Shown here piece after piece: positions 1 to 8,044 of a DNA stretch of 64,000 nucleotides. A program made the translations under genes and the position numbers. Source of the stretch: Acuticoccus sp039034015 (GTDB lineage: Bacteria > Pseudomonadota > Alphaproteobacteria > Rhizobiales > Amorphaceae); the NCBI GenBank assembly GCA_039034015.1, contig JBCCBM010000002.1, positions 310,001 through 374,000 of the forward strand, read 5' to 3'. The notes below the pieces were generated by a model. That model was not told the DNA's origin. It searched no databases and worked only from the letters and a program-made list of their open reading frames with translations. The stretch's first letter is position 1. Every line of letters starts with the position of its first letter.

Positions 1-986
1 CGCTGGTCAACGCCTACTATGACACCGCCGAAGACCTTGGGATCACCGTGCACTACGAGGCCAACGTCACCGGCGTCGCTCTTGCGGGCGACCGCTTCGA
101 GGGCGTCGATGTCACCATCGGCGGCGAGGAGCGGCGCATTGAGGGCCGCGCGCTCGTTCTGGCGTCCGGCGGCTTTCAGGCCGACCTTGATTGGCTGGCC
201 GACGCCTGGGGCCCCGCCGCGCGCAATTTTCTGATCCGCGGCACGCCCTATAACCGCGGCGTGCCGCTGAAAACGATGCTGGGTCACGGCGCCCAAAGCG
301 TGGGCGACCCCACCCAGTGCCACGCCGTCGCCATCGATGGCCGCGCCCCAAAGTTCGACGGCGGGATTGTGACGCGCCTCGACTGCGTGCCCTTCTCCGT
401 GGTCGTCAACAACCGTGGCGCGCGGTTTTATGATGAGGGCGAGGACGTTTGGCCAAAACGCTACGCCATCTGGGGCCGCCTCGTCGCTGCGCAACCCGAT
501 CAGGTGGCCTACGCGATCATCGATGCCAAAAGCCTCGACCTCTTCATGCCCTCCGTCTACCCGCCGGTGAGCGCGGACACCATCGAGGGCCTTGGCCAAC
601 AGCTCGGCATTTCGGGCCAAACCCTTCGCGACACGGTGGACGCCTTCAACGCCGCCTGCCGCCCCGGCCCCTTCCACCCAACAACGCTGGACGGCCTTGC
701 CACCGAGGGCCTCTCGCCATCCAAAACCAACTGGGCGCGCCCCATCACCGAGCCGCCGTTTTATGGCTATGCGCTGCGCCCGGGCGTCACCTTCACGTAC
801 CTCGGGCTAAAGGTGGACGAGACGGCGCGGGTCGCCGGCCCCGCCGGCCCCTTTGCCAATGTGTGGGCCGCGGGGGAAATCATGGCCGGCTCCATCCTGG
901 GGGAGGGCTATCTCGCCGGCTTTGGGATGACCATCGGCACAGTCTTTGGCCGCATTGCGGGACGGGAGGCCGCCGCGCACCTATGA
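1..986 (+). CDS. tcuA: FAD-dependent tricarballylate dehydrogenase TcuA (5' truncated by window)
   Basis: The C-terminal part of a flavoprotein that oxidises tricarballylate to cis-aconitate. The reading frame is already open at base 3, so the start lies upstream of the window. Visible features fit the fumarate-reductase/TcuA fold: an NNRGARFYDEGED stretch near the active site and a C-terminal FAD-binding segment with NVWAAGEIMAG followed by GEGYLAGFGMT. The N-terminal Rossmann GxGxxG is not in the window. The stop overlaps the start of the next gene (ATGA), so the two are translationally coupled, as in known tcuAB operons. The substrate is inferred from the TcuB partner; the flavoprotein alone could belong to a related dehydrogenase. 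Confidence 0.85.
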   Translation, partial: LVNAYYDTAEDLGITVHYEANVTGVALAGDRFEGVDVTIGGEERRIEGRALVLASGGFQADLDWLADAWGPAARNFLIRGTPYNRGVPLKTMLGHGAQSVGDPTQCHAVAIDGRAPKFDGGIVTRLDCVPFSVVVNNRGARFYDEGEDVWPKRYAIWGRLVAAQPDQVAYAIIDAKSLDLFMPSVYPPVSADTIEGLGQQLGISGQTLRDTVDAFNAACRPGPFHPTTLDGLATEGLSPSKTNWARPITEPPFYGYALRPGVTFTYLGLKVDETARVAGPAGPFANVWAAGEIMAGSILGEGYLAGFGMTIGTVFGRIAGREAAAHL

Positions 987-2044
987 CAACCACCGAAGAA
1001 GCGCGCCGGCAGATCATGATCTGCAACGCGTGCCGCTATTGCGAGGGCTATTGCGCCGTCTTCCCCGCCATCACCCGCGGGCGCGACTTTTCGGACGGCG
1101 ACATCACGCATCTCGCGCACCTTTGCCACAACTGCCGCGGCTGCTACCACGCGTGCCAGTACACAGAGCCCCACGAATTTGCGCTCAACGTGCCGGCCGC
1201 CCTTGCCGCCGTCCGCCGCGACAGCACCCGCCGCTTTGCCCCGCCCGCCGCGCTTGCCCGCCTCTTCCACGACCGCGGCGTCGGCCTTGCCGCAGCGCTC
1301 GTCGCGGGCCTTGCGGCACTGTTCGCCGCCATCGCCGCCCTTCGCCCTGAAAGCGGCGACGGGTTTTACGCCGTCCTCTCCCACACCGCGATGGTCGCCA
1401 TCTTTGCGCCCGCGTTCCTGGCGCCCCTTGCGATCATGGCCCTCGCCGTCCGCCGCCAGTGGCGCGAGACGGGCGACGAGCGCCTGCGCCTTCCCCACAT
1501 CATCGCCGCTGCGGCGAGCGCCGGCCGCCTCAAAAACCTCTCCGGCGGGCAGGGCCAAGGCTGCCACTTTGAGCGCGGGACGCGCGCCACCAACGCCCGC
1601 CGCATCGCCCATCAGATGACCGCCGGCGGTTTCCTCCTGTGCTTTGCCTCAACCTCGTCCGGCACGGTGATGCACTATCTTTTGGATTGGCCAGCGCCCT
1701 ACGCCTGGTACACCGCGCCCAAACTCCTGGGCGTCCCCGGCGGTATCCTCCTCACCCTCGGCGCCCTGTGGCTCGCGCGCCTCAAACGCCAGTCTGACCC
1801 CGCCCTCGGCACCCCCGGCGCGAGTGGCGGCGAGATGGCCTTCACCCTCCTCCTCGCCGCCACCGGCGCCACCGGCCTAGCGCTGTACGCCGCAACTGGG
1901 ACCGCCCTCGTCCCCGCCCTGCTCGCCATCCACCTTGGCGCTGTGCTCGCCCTCTTCATCACGCTGCCGTTCTCAAAGATGGCGCATGGGTTCTATCGCT
2001 TTACCGCCCTTGTTCGGGAGGCGCAGTTTCGGACGAACCACTGA
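983..2044 (+). CDS. tcuB: Tricarballylate utilization Fe-S/membrane protein TcuB
   Basis: A 353-residue membrane electron-transfer protein that reoxidises the FADH2 of TcuA and passes electrons to the quinone pool. The start ATG overlaps the tcuA stop by 4 nt; longer upstream extensions of this frame run inside tcuA and are not coding. Two N-terminal cysteine clusters (CNACRYCEGYC and CHNCRGCYHAC) match iron-sulfur ligands. About six hydrophobic helices follow, starting near residue 95. The central GQGCHFERG and HQMTAGGFLLCF segments are typical of TcuB. No transporter (TcuC) or regulator (TcuR) follows; the next gene is on the other strand after a structured gap. Confidence 0.88.
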   Translation: MTTTEEARRQIMICNACRYCEGYCAVFPAITRGRDFSDGDITHLAHLCHNCRGCYHACQYTEPHEFALNVPAALAAVRRDSTRRFAPPAALARLFHDRGVGLAAALVAGLAALFAAIAALRPESGDGFYAVLSHTAMVAIFAPAFLAPLAIMALAVRRQWRETGDERLRLPHIIAAAASAGRLKNLSGGQGQGCHFERGTRATNARRIAHQMTAGGFLLCFASTSSGTVMHYLLDWPAPYAWYTAPKLLGVPGGILLTLGALWLARLKRQSDPALGTPGASGGEMAFTLLLAATGATGLALYAATGTALVPALLAIHLGAVLALFITLPFSKMAHGFYRFTALVREAQFRTNH

Positions 2045-2100
2045 GGTCCACTTGGTTCGGCTCTGGAGGAGGCGCGGCATGTGCGAGGGAGTTCCCCCTC

Positions 2101-2122
2101 GAAGTCGGCTGTTGCCGACTTC
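2101..2122. terminator. Hairpin downstream of tcuB, possible terminator
   Basis: Arms of 8 bp (gaagtcgg / ccgacttc) around a 6-nt loop, 57 nt after the tcuB stop. There is no clear T-run, so termination is inferred only from position between convergent genes. It could instead be part of a repeated palindromic element. Confidence 0.4.
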
Positions 2123-2136
2123 GCGATCAAAGGATG

Positions 2137-2160
2137 CCCAAATCGCGTCCGCGATTTGGG
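2137..2160. repeat. 10-bp inverted repeat
   Basis: Perfect 10-bp arms (cccaaatcgc / gcgatttggg) separated by 4 nt, 14 bp after the preceding hairpin. No T-run follows on either strand. Two such palindromes in tandem are reminiscent of the palindromic intergenic units known from Rhizobiales, but identity was not established. Confidence 0.45.
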
Positions 2161-2347
2161 TGCGCTCCCCCATCTCGCCGATGGGCAGGTTTGCATGACA
2201 GACGGGCTGAAGAAGCTCGACTGACATACAAACCCTCTCAACAGTTGGTCGGGCTGCAACGGCGTCAAGCACCCGTCCTCGCCATGCTCGCCCCTGAAGA
2301 AGGGGCTGCGCGTGGCTCTGGGCGCGTGCTTGACCCCGCCGCAGCCC

Positions 2348-3211
2348 TCAGATTTTGGTGGACTTCAGGATTCTGTTCGCGATGTTTGTTACCGGCTCGT
2401 CTGGGTCGGCGGTCTCGCCGGTGGCCACAATCGCGCGCTGCCAATCGGCGGTGGCGCGGGCCATCGCGTTTGGAAGGCCAAGATCGGCGAGCGTTTTGGC
2501 AACCTCGTCCATCTCCGCCGCGCGGCGGGCGCCGTGGGCCAGCATCCGTTCAAAATTGTAGGCCGTCTGGCGGGGCCAATCGGTGCCGCCATGGCTCTTG
2601 GTGAGCGATCCTAGGACGGCATCGGCGACGCCCGCCTTTGTGGCGGCCAAAAGACACTCCGCCGTCAGTGCCTCAAGGCCCTTCACCATCACCGAGCGGA
2701 TCATTTTGATGGAGGAGGCCGCGCCCACCGGGCCCTCCACCACGGTGGGGGCCATGGGGAGGGTTTTGAGCCGTGCGGCGGCCGCGGCGGCGTGGGGGCC
2801 GGCCACCAGAAGCGGAACAAGGTTGCGCTTGGGATAGACTGGCGCCATCACCGCCACATCCACATAGCGCCCGCCCGCCGCCTCAATGGCCGCCGCCGCC
2901 GCAACCTTTGAGGCGGGGGCGCACGAGTTCATGTCGCAGTAAAGCGCGCCTTGGTTGATGTGGTCGGCCGCAAGGCTTGCCGCCGCAACCGCCTGGTCGG
3001 CGGTCACCACCGACAGGATGATGTCGGCCTCGCTGAGCGCAGCCGCCATGCTATCGGCCGCCGTGACGCCGAGGCGTTCGGCGCGGGCGACCATCCCAGA
3101 ATCTTCTGAAAACGCCAGGTCGTGGGCGGTGATCGCGGGGCGGGCGCTTAAAAATCCTTCGGCGAAGGCGGTGCCGGCTTCGCCAAAGCCGATGAGGGAA
3201 AGGCGCGTCAT
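2348..3211 (-). CDS. NAD(P)-dependent oxidoreductase, DUF1932 / 6-phosphogluconate dehydrogenase-like
   Basis: A 287-residue beta-hydroxyacid dehydrogenase family enzyme. The N-terminus has the Rossmann motif GFGEAG (residues 8-13). The C-terminal helical part, from about residue 165, contains SSIKMIRSVMVKG, where the lysine sits at the usual catalytic position, and matches the DUF1932 type. The start at 3211 is chosen because it overlaps the pirin stop by 4 nt (ATGA) and leaves the Rossmann strand at the very N-terminus; an upstream extension would lie inside the pirin gene. The substrate is unknown; a small hydroxyacid is likely from the family. It is co-transcribed with the pirin-like gene. 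Confidence 0.75.
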   Translation of the reverse strand: MTRLSLIGFGEAGTAFAEGFLSARPAITAHDLAFSEDSGMVARAERLGVTAADSMAAALSEADIILSVVTADQAVAAASLAADHINQGALYCDMNSCAPASKVAAAAAIEAAGGRYVDVAVMAPVYPKRNLVPLLVAGPHAAAAAARLKTLPMAPTVVEGPVGAASSIKMIRSVMVKGLEALTAECLLAATKAGVADAVLGSLTKSHGGTDWPRQTAYNFERMLAHGARRAAEMDEVAKTLADLGLPNAMARATADWQRAIVATGETADPDEPVTNIANRILKSTKI

Positions 3212-4173
3212 GGGGAAGGCGTTGTCGCGCCCATCGCGCGGCGGGGTTTTCCGGGACCATCGGGGAGGGGGATGAACTCGTCCACATCGCCCGGCACCGT
3301 GTCGAAGACGCCCTTGGCCCACTCTTCCTTGGCGGCCTCAATCCGCTCCAGGCGGGAGGAGACAAAATTCCACCAGATGTAGCGCGGGCCTTCCATGGGC
3401 TCCCCGCCGAAGAGCATCGCGCGCGTGTCGGAGGAGGCCTTGATGACCACCTCTTCCCCGGGTTTGAGGATGAGAAGGCGCCCAGCCTCATGGGTCGCGC
3501 CGTCAAGCTCCACCGCGCCGGACAAGATGTAGAGCGCGCGCTCGGGGTATTTTGCCTCGATCTGGAAGCGGGCGCCGGCCCTGAGTGAGACGTCGGCATA
3601 AAGCATCGCCGAGGCCGTCTGGAGCGGGGACGCGACGCCGTGGGTCTCGCCGGCAATCACGCGCATGCCAAGCCCTTGATCGGTGACGTGGGGAAGCTCG
3701 GCGCGGGCGTGGTGGACAAACGCGGGGTCGCTCTCCTCTAGCGATTGAGGGAGCGCCACCCAGGTTTGCATGCCGAAAAGGCGCTGGCCGGTGACCTTGA
3801 GCGCAGGCTCGGTGCGCTCGGAGTGGACGATGCCCTTCCCCGCGCGCATCCAGTTGATGGCGCCCGGCTGGATCGCTTGGGCGGTGCCAAGGCTGTCTCG
3901 GTGAAAGATCTCGCCTTCGAGGAGATAGGTGACGGTGGCGAGGTTGATGTGGGGGTGCGGGCGCACATCAATCCCCTGGTCGGTCAGGAATTCGGCGGGG
4001 CCCATTTGGTCCACGAAAATGAAGGGGCCCACCATCTGCCGCTCCATCGCCGGGAGGGCGCGGCGCACCGTCATTTCGCCAAGGTCCACCGCGCGGGGGA
4101 CGACGACAAGGTCGATGGCATCGGTGGAGGCGCGGTCACCGGGGGTGGGGTCGGGGCACTCGCGGTAGCTCAT
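3208..4173 (-). CDS. Pirin family protein
   Basis: A 321-residue two-cupin protein of the pirin family, metal-binding and often with quercetinase or redox-sensing activity. The N-terminal cupin shows VGPFIFVDQMGP and then RPHPHINLATVTYLLEG, which supplies the metal-binding histidines; HSERT follows. The second cupin (about 170-290) ends with LFGGEPMEGPRYIWWNFV, the standard pirin C-terminal signature. It is translationally coupled to the downstream dehydrogenase. It lies 174 bp after the sugar transporter genes on the same strand, with several hairpins between, so it is probably a separate transcript. The function in this organism is not deducible. Confidence 0.88.
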   Translation of the reverse strand: MSYRECPDPTPGDRASTDAIDLVVVPRAVDLGEMTVRRALPAMERQMVGPFIFVDQMGPAEFLTDQGIDVRPHPHINLATVTYLLEGEIFHRDSLGTAQAIQPGAINWMRAGKGIVHSERTEPALKVTGQRLFGMQTWVALPQSLEESDPAFVHHARAELPHVTDQGLGMRVIAGETHGVASPLQTASAMLYADVSLRAGARFQIEAKYPERALYILSGAVELDGATHEAGRLLILKPGEEVVIKASSDTRAMLFGGEPMEGPRYIWWNFVSSRLERIEAAKEEWAKGVFDTVPGDVDEFIPLPDGPGKPRRAMGATTPSP

Positions 4174-4216
4174 GGGGCATCTCCTTGCGTGCCATGCCCC
4201 ATAACACGTGTGGCGG

Positions 4217-4347
4217 GCGGGGGAAGAGACCCCCGCCGCACCCGCTCAGGGCATTTCGCGCCGCATACGGCGCGAGAAAAATGCCCGATCCTCTGAAAAG
4301 CAGGCGGTTTTTCTCGATCAAATGATTCCATTCGATCGAGAACCGCC
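4217..4347 (-). terminator. Cluster of three hairpins after the sugar-binding protein gene
   Basis: Three palindromes follow the SBP stop on the minus strand. They are an imperfect stem at 4303-4347 (ggcggt...ctcgatc with gatcgag...accgcc), an imperfect stem at 4249-4286 (gggcatttcgcgccg with a complementary 3' arm), and a 7-bp GC stem at 4217-4236. The first abuts the stop codon and has T-rich segments, so it probably ends the ABC operon before the pirin gene. The stacking also fits a mosaic palindromic intergenic element. Confidence 0.5.
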
Positions 4348-5277
4348 CTAGTCGTAAAGGACAGCCGCGATTTTGGGGTCGTCCATGTTGGTGGCGTCGT
4401 ACCAGTAGAAGCCGGTGTCGATCATCTTTGTCACCGGGTCGCCGTTGATGGCGGCAACGGCGGCCTTCACCGTCTCATACCCAATGCCAACCGGGTTTTG
4501 GGTGATGGCGCCGGCCATCACACCATCGCGGATCGCCTGCTTTTGCTGGGTGCCGGAATCGTAGCCGATGATGACAACGTTCTCCCGGGCCATCTCCGTC
4601 ACACCGTTGACGACGCCGATGGCCGACCCCTCGTTGGCGCCGAACACGCCCTTAAGGTCCGGGTTGCCCTGGAGGATCGCCTTGGTGATCTCGGTGGATT
4701 TGAGATGGTCACCGCCGCCATATTGCACCGTCACCACCTCAATGCCGGGGTGGGACTGGGCCATGCGGTTTGTAAAACCCTCCACGCGATCAATGCCGGT
4801 GCGGCTCGTCTGGTCGTGGGCGACAACGGCCACCTGGCCTTCACCGCCGATGAGCTCGGCCATCTTGTCGGCCGCAAGGGCAGCGGCCGCCACATTGTCG
4901 GTGGCGGCGGTGGCGAGCGGGATGTCGCTGTCGACGCCGCTATCGAACGCGATCACGGGGATGCCGTCACGGTCCGCCTGGCGAAGGAGCGGGATGGCGG
5001 CCTGGCTGTCGAGGGCGGCAAAGCCGATGGCCTTGGGTTTTCTGGCCAGCGCGGCCGACAGCATGTCGATCTGACGGTCGATCATGCCCTCATTGTCCGG
5101 CCCCTCAAAGGTGACCTCGACGCCAAGATCGTCAGCCGCCTGGTCGGCGCCCTCTTTCACGGCTTGCCAAAACTGGTGCTGAAATCCTTTGGAAATCAGC
5201 GGGACGTAGATCTCTTGTGCCGCGACCGGGGTCGCAACGGTGAGCGCGACCGCGCCCGCCATGAGCCAACGGAACAT
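4348..5277 (-). CDS. Sugar ABC transporter substrate-binding protein (CUT2/RbsB-like)
   Basis: A 309-residue periplasmic binding protein of the RbsB/LacI fold. A signal peptide (MFRWLMAGAVALTVATPVAAQ) precedes the mature protein. Type I binding-protein signatures include SKGFQHQFWQAVKEG, IPVIAFDSG and a C-terminal ITQNPVGIGYETVKA. The start at 5277 is favoured by a GGGAGGAAGAGA ribosome-binding site and by the signal peptide; the frame is open further upstream without a good start. It is the last gene of an ATPase-permease-SBP operon. The substrate, probably a pentose, polyol or related sugar, cannot be read from sequence. Confidence 0.87.
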   Translation of the reverse strand: MFRWLMAGAVALTVATPVAAQEIYVPLISKGFQHQFWQAVKEGADQAADDLGVEVTFEGPDNEGMIDRQIDMLSAALARKPKAIGFAALDSQAAIPLLRQADRDGIPVIAFDSGVDSDIPLATAATDNVAAAALAADKMAELIGGEGQVAVVAHDQTSRTGIDRVEGFTNRMAQSHPGIEVVTVQYGGGDHLKSTEITKAILQGNPDLKGVFGANEGSAIGVVNGVTEMARENVVIIGYDSGTQQKQAIRDGVMAGAITQNPVGIGYETVKAAVAAINGDPVTKMIDTGFYWYDATNMDDPKIAAVLYD

Positions 5278-5356
5278 TCTCTTCCTCCCAAATGTGGGCC
5301 GCCGTTGTCGCGGCCTCCTTGTGAAGCTTGGCAGCCTTGGCCGCCAACGCCAAGCG

Positions 5357-6361
5357 TTATGCGGTTTTTCGCCGGCGCACCTGATCGGCATAAACCGCCA
5401 AAATGATGATCGCGCCGGTGACAACGGTCTGCCACTCCTGCGCCACCGACAAAATTCTGAGCCCGTTGGTGAGCACCGCCATGATGAGCGCGCCAATCAC
5501 GGTGCCCAAGATTGTGCCCCGGCCACCCGACAGCGACGTCCCGCCGATCACCACCGCCGCAATCGCCTCAAGCTCATAGCCCAGCCCAAGCGCGGGCTGC
5601 GCGGAGTTGAGCCGCGAGGCAATCAACAGGCCTGCGACCCCGACGATGGCGCCCGCTGTGCCATAAATCGCGATCTTCCATGCGTCGACGTTGACGCCCG
5701 AAAGGCGCACCGCCTCCTCGTTGGAGCCGAGCGCAAAGGTGTAGCGCCCCAAGATTGTGCGCTGGAGAATGTAGCCTGTGCCAAGCGCCACCAGGAAGAA
5801 GATGAGGACGCCGTTGGGGATCGGCAGCGCGGGAAAGATCTCGCCGATGAGAGAACCGCGGGAAATTAAGTCAAAGCCCGGCGTATCATTAAAATAGATC
5901 GGCCGGGTGCCGGAGATGACGAGGGCAAGACCTTTGAGGATCAGCATCATGCCGAGCGTTGCGATGAACGGCGGGATCTTCATCTTTGCGACGAAGAAGC
6001 CCGAGCAGAGCCCGCAAAACGCGCCCATGCCGATGGCCGCCAAAACGCCGAGCGGCAGGGGGAGGCCCCAGTAGGTGAGGACGACGCCGGCGATGACGGC
6101 GCAAAACGTCATCATCGTGCCCACCGAAAGGTCGATGCCGCCGGTGATGATCACGAGGGTGACGGCGACCGCGAGGACACCGTTGACGCTGGTCGCCTGC
6201 AAAATCGCGATGATGTTTGCGGTTTGGAAGAAATTGGGCGAGGCCAGCGAAAACACCACCAAAAGTGCCACGAGGGAGGCGAAGGCGAGGAGCTTTTGAT
6301 ACGCGCCGCCGGAGAACAGGCGCGCGGAGAGGGTGGGCTTTGCCGTGTCGAGGGTCGTCAT
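5357..6361 (-). CDS. Sugar ABC transporter permease (RbsC-like)
   Basis: A 334-residue inner-membrane permease of the CUT2 family (BPD_transp_2), with about ten hydrophobic helices. The conserved ITGGIDLSVG motif is near residues 77-86, and SLSGGRGTILGTVIGALIM sits near the C-terminus, both typical of RbsC/XylH relatives. The ATG overlaps the ATPase stop by 4 nt (ATGA), so it is coupled to the ATPase gene. It should form the channel for the substrate delivered by the adjacent binding protein. A 79-bp spacer separates it from the SBP gene, which has its own strong ribosome-binding site, consistent with higher SBP synthesis. Confidence 0.9.
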   Translation of the reverse strand: MTTLDTAKPTLSARLFSGGAYQKLLAFASLVALLVVFSLASPNFFQTANIIAILQATSVNGVLAVAVTLVIITGGIDLSVGTMMTFCAVIAGVVLTYWGLPLPLGVLAAIGMGAFCGLCSGFFVAKMKIPPFIATLGMMLILKGLALVISGTRPIYFNDTPGFDLISRGSLIGEIFPALPIPNGVLIFFLVALGTGYILQRTILGRYTFALGSNEEAVRLSGVNVDAWKIAIYGTAGAIVGVAGLLIASRLNSAQPALGLGYELEAIAAVVIGGTSLSGGRGTILGTVIGALIMAVLTNGLRILSVAQEWQTVVTGAIIILAVYADQVRRRKTA

Positions 6362-7872
6362 GCGGGCGCCATCACAGGGTCGCGCTTTGTGGCAAGGGCC
6401 ATGATATCCTCCTGGGTGGTGCCTTCGCCGCCGGGAAGGATGCCGGTGAGCCGCCCCTCGCACATCACCGCGATGCGATGGGAGAGGCGCAAAATTTCAG
6501 GCAGCTCGGACGAGATGACGATGATCGCCCGCCCCTCCGCCGCAAGCGCCTGAAGAAGCTTATAGATTTCAGCCTTCGCGCCAACGTCGATGCCGCGCGT
6601 CGGCTCGTCGAAGATCAAGATGTCACAATCGCGAAGCAGCCATTTGGCGATAACGACCTTTTGCTGGTTGCCGCCCGACAAGAGCCGCACCTCCTGGGTG
6701 TCAGAGGGTGTGCGGATGGTGAGCGTTGCAATCCCATCTTGCGCCGCCTTTCGCATGCCGCGCTCGTCAAGCCCACCGAGGCGGCCGGTGAAACGCGCCA
6801 TGGAGGCCATCGCCACATTTTCGCGCACGGTCATGGGCGTTGCGAGGCCAAAGCGCTTTCGATCCTCCGACAAATAGCCGATGCCGTTGCGCACCGCGTC
6901 GGCCGGGTGCGCAATCTCCACCGGGTCGCCATGGACGCGGATGCTGCCAGCGTCCTTCGGGTCAGCGCCGAAGATGAGCCGCGCCACCTCCGTTCGCCCC
7001 GCGCCCATAAGGCCGGCAAAGCCCAGGATCTCGCCGCTTTTTAAGGAGAAGCTCACATCGCGCACGGCCCGCCCGCGGGAGAGGTTTGCCACCTCCAGCG
7101 CGACGGGGGCGCCGGACAAATCCGGGATCGCGGCGGTGTCGTCGGTGAGCGTGCGGCCCACCATCATGGCGATGATCTCAGAGACGGGCGTTGTGGCGGC
7201 ATTCACCGTGCCCACCGTCTCGCCATCGCGCATCACCGTGACGCGGTCGGCAATCTCGGCCAACTCGTCCATTTTGTGGCTGATGTAGATGATGCCCACC
7301 CCGTCGGCCTTTAGCCGGCGGATGATGATGAAAAGCTCTTCGATCTCGCGGTCGTTGAGGGCGGCGGTGGGCTCATCCATGATGAGGACGCGGCTTTGGA
7401 AGGAGAGCGCCTTGGCAATCTCCACCATCTGCTGTTTGGCGATGGTGAGATCGCCAACGCTCACCCGCGGGTCGAGCGAAAGGTTCATGGATGCGAAAAT
7501 GGCCGCCGCGTCCGCGTTGAGCTGGCGCTCGTTGAGGCGGCCGAAGCGGCGGCGTGGCTCGCGCCCCACAAAGATGTTTTGCGCGGCGGTGAGGTCGTTC
7601 ATGAGCGCAAGCTCTTGGTGGATGATGCAAATTCCAAGATCTTGCGCCGCACGGGGGGAGGGGATCTCCGCCGCCTCTCCGGCCACAGTGATCGTCCCAC
7701 TGTCACGGGTGTAGATGCCCGAGAGGATCTTCATGAGGGTCGATTTGCCGGCCCCGTTTTCGCCCATCAGGGCGTGAACTTCGCCGGCGCGCAACATGAA
7801 GTGCGCGGCTTTGAGCGCGTGAACGCCCGGGAATCGCTTGTCGATCCCCACCATCTCGACCGCTGTCGACAA
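6358..7872 (-). CDS. Sugar ABC transporter ATP-binding protein (RbsA-like, two ABC domains)
   Basis: A 504-residue tandem ABC ATPase. The first domain has Walker A GENGAGKST and Walker B VLIMDEPTAAL. The second has the degenerate Walker A GLMGAGRTEV, signature LLSGGNQQKV and Walker B ILIFDEPTRGID, the pattern of RbsA/XylG/MglA. The open frame extends to 8070, but the extra 66 residues resemble nothing in the family. I place the start at a TTG (7872) just before STAVEMVGIDKRFPG, giving the usual family length; an internal ATG at 7854 is an alternative. It is the first gene of the transporter operon and diverges from the LuxR-type gene. Confidence 0.88.
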   Translation of the reverse strand: MSTAVEMVGIDKRFPGVHALKAAHFMLRAGEVHALMGENGAGKSTLMKILSGIYTRDSGTITVAGEAAEIPSPRAAQDLGICIIHQELALMNDLTAAQNIFVGREPRRRFGRLNERQLNADAAAIFASMNLSLDPRVSVGDLTIAKQQMVEIAKALSFQSRVLIMDEPTAALNDREIEELFIIIRRLKADGVGIIYISHKMDELAEIADRVTVMRDGETVGTVNAATTPVSEIIAMMVGRTLTDDTAAIPDLSGAPVALEVANLSRGRAVRDVSFSLKSGEILGFAGLMGAGRTEVARLIFGADPKDAGSIRVHGDPVEIAHPADAVRNGIGYLSEDRKRFGLATPMTVRENVAMASMARFTGRLGGLDERGMRKAAQDGIATLTIRTPSDTQEVRLLSGGNQQKVVIAKWLLRDCDILIFDEPTRGIDVGAKAEIYKLLQALAAEGRAIIVISSELPEILRLSHRIAVMCEGRLTGILPGGEGTTQEDIMALATKRDPVMAPA

Positions 7873-8044
7873 AAGGCCGCCCCCGCCCGACGTTCTCGCC
7901 GCTTTTTGCGGTCTTCGGCCAGACGACCATGGGCCGCGCCATCGGTCAACCGCTGCGATCGCGCCTGTTGCGCCCGTCAACATCCGGCCGCTAAATGCGG
8001 CTCTCGTTGTTGCAAGACGCGTTCGGTTCTTGAAAGCACGCCCC
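7873..8044. promoter_or_regulatory. Divergent promoter region, sugar ABC operon / luxR-type gene
   Basis: A 172-bp gap between two outward-facing genes. A 5-bp-arm palindrome (gccgc / gcggc, 7987-8001, 5-nt loop) lies 43 bp before the regulator start and could be an operator. No clear -35/-10 pair was recognised. Control of the transporter by the adjacent regulator is an inference from the divergent layout. Confidence 0.35.

Larger units (their letters stand above)
2045..2347. other. Structured intergenic region after tcuB
   Basis: The only gene-free stretch over 300 bases. It lies between the convergent ends of tcuB and the DUF1932 dehydrogenase gene. No convincing ORF is present. It contains two strong hairpins (2101-2122 and 2137-2160) and a larger nested structure: 9-bp arms at 2264-2272 and 2326-2334 enclosing a GC-rich hairpin near 2290-2307. 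The layout suggests a mosaic palindromic intergenic element plus termination, but no family could be assigned. Confidence 0.5.

Noticed and set aside
449..982. N-terminal extension of tcuB inside tcuA
   Set aside because: No similarity to TcuB; the ATGA overlap and the cysteine motifs define the start at 983.
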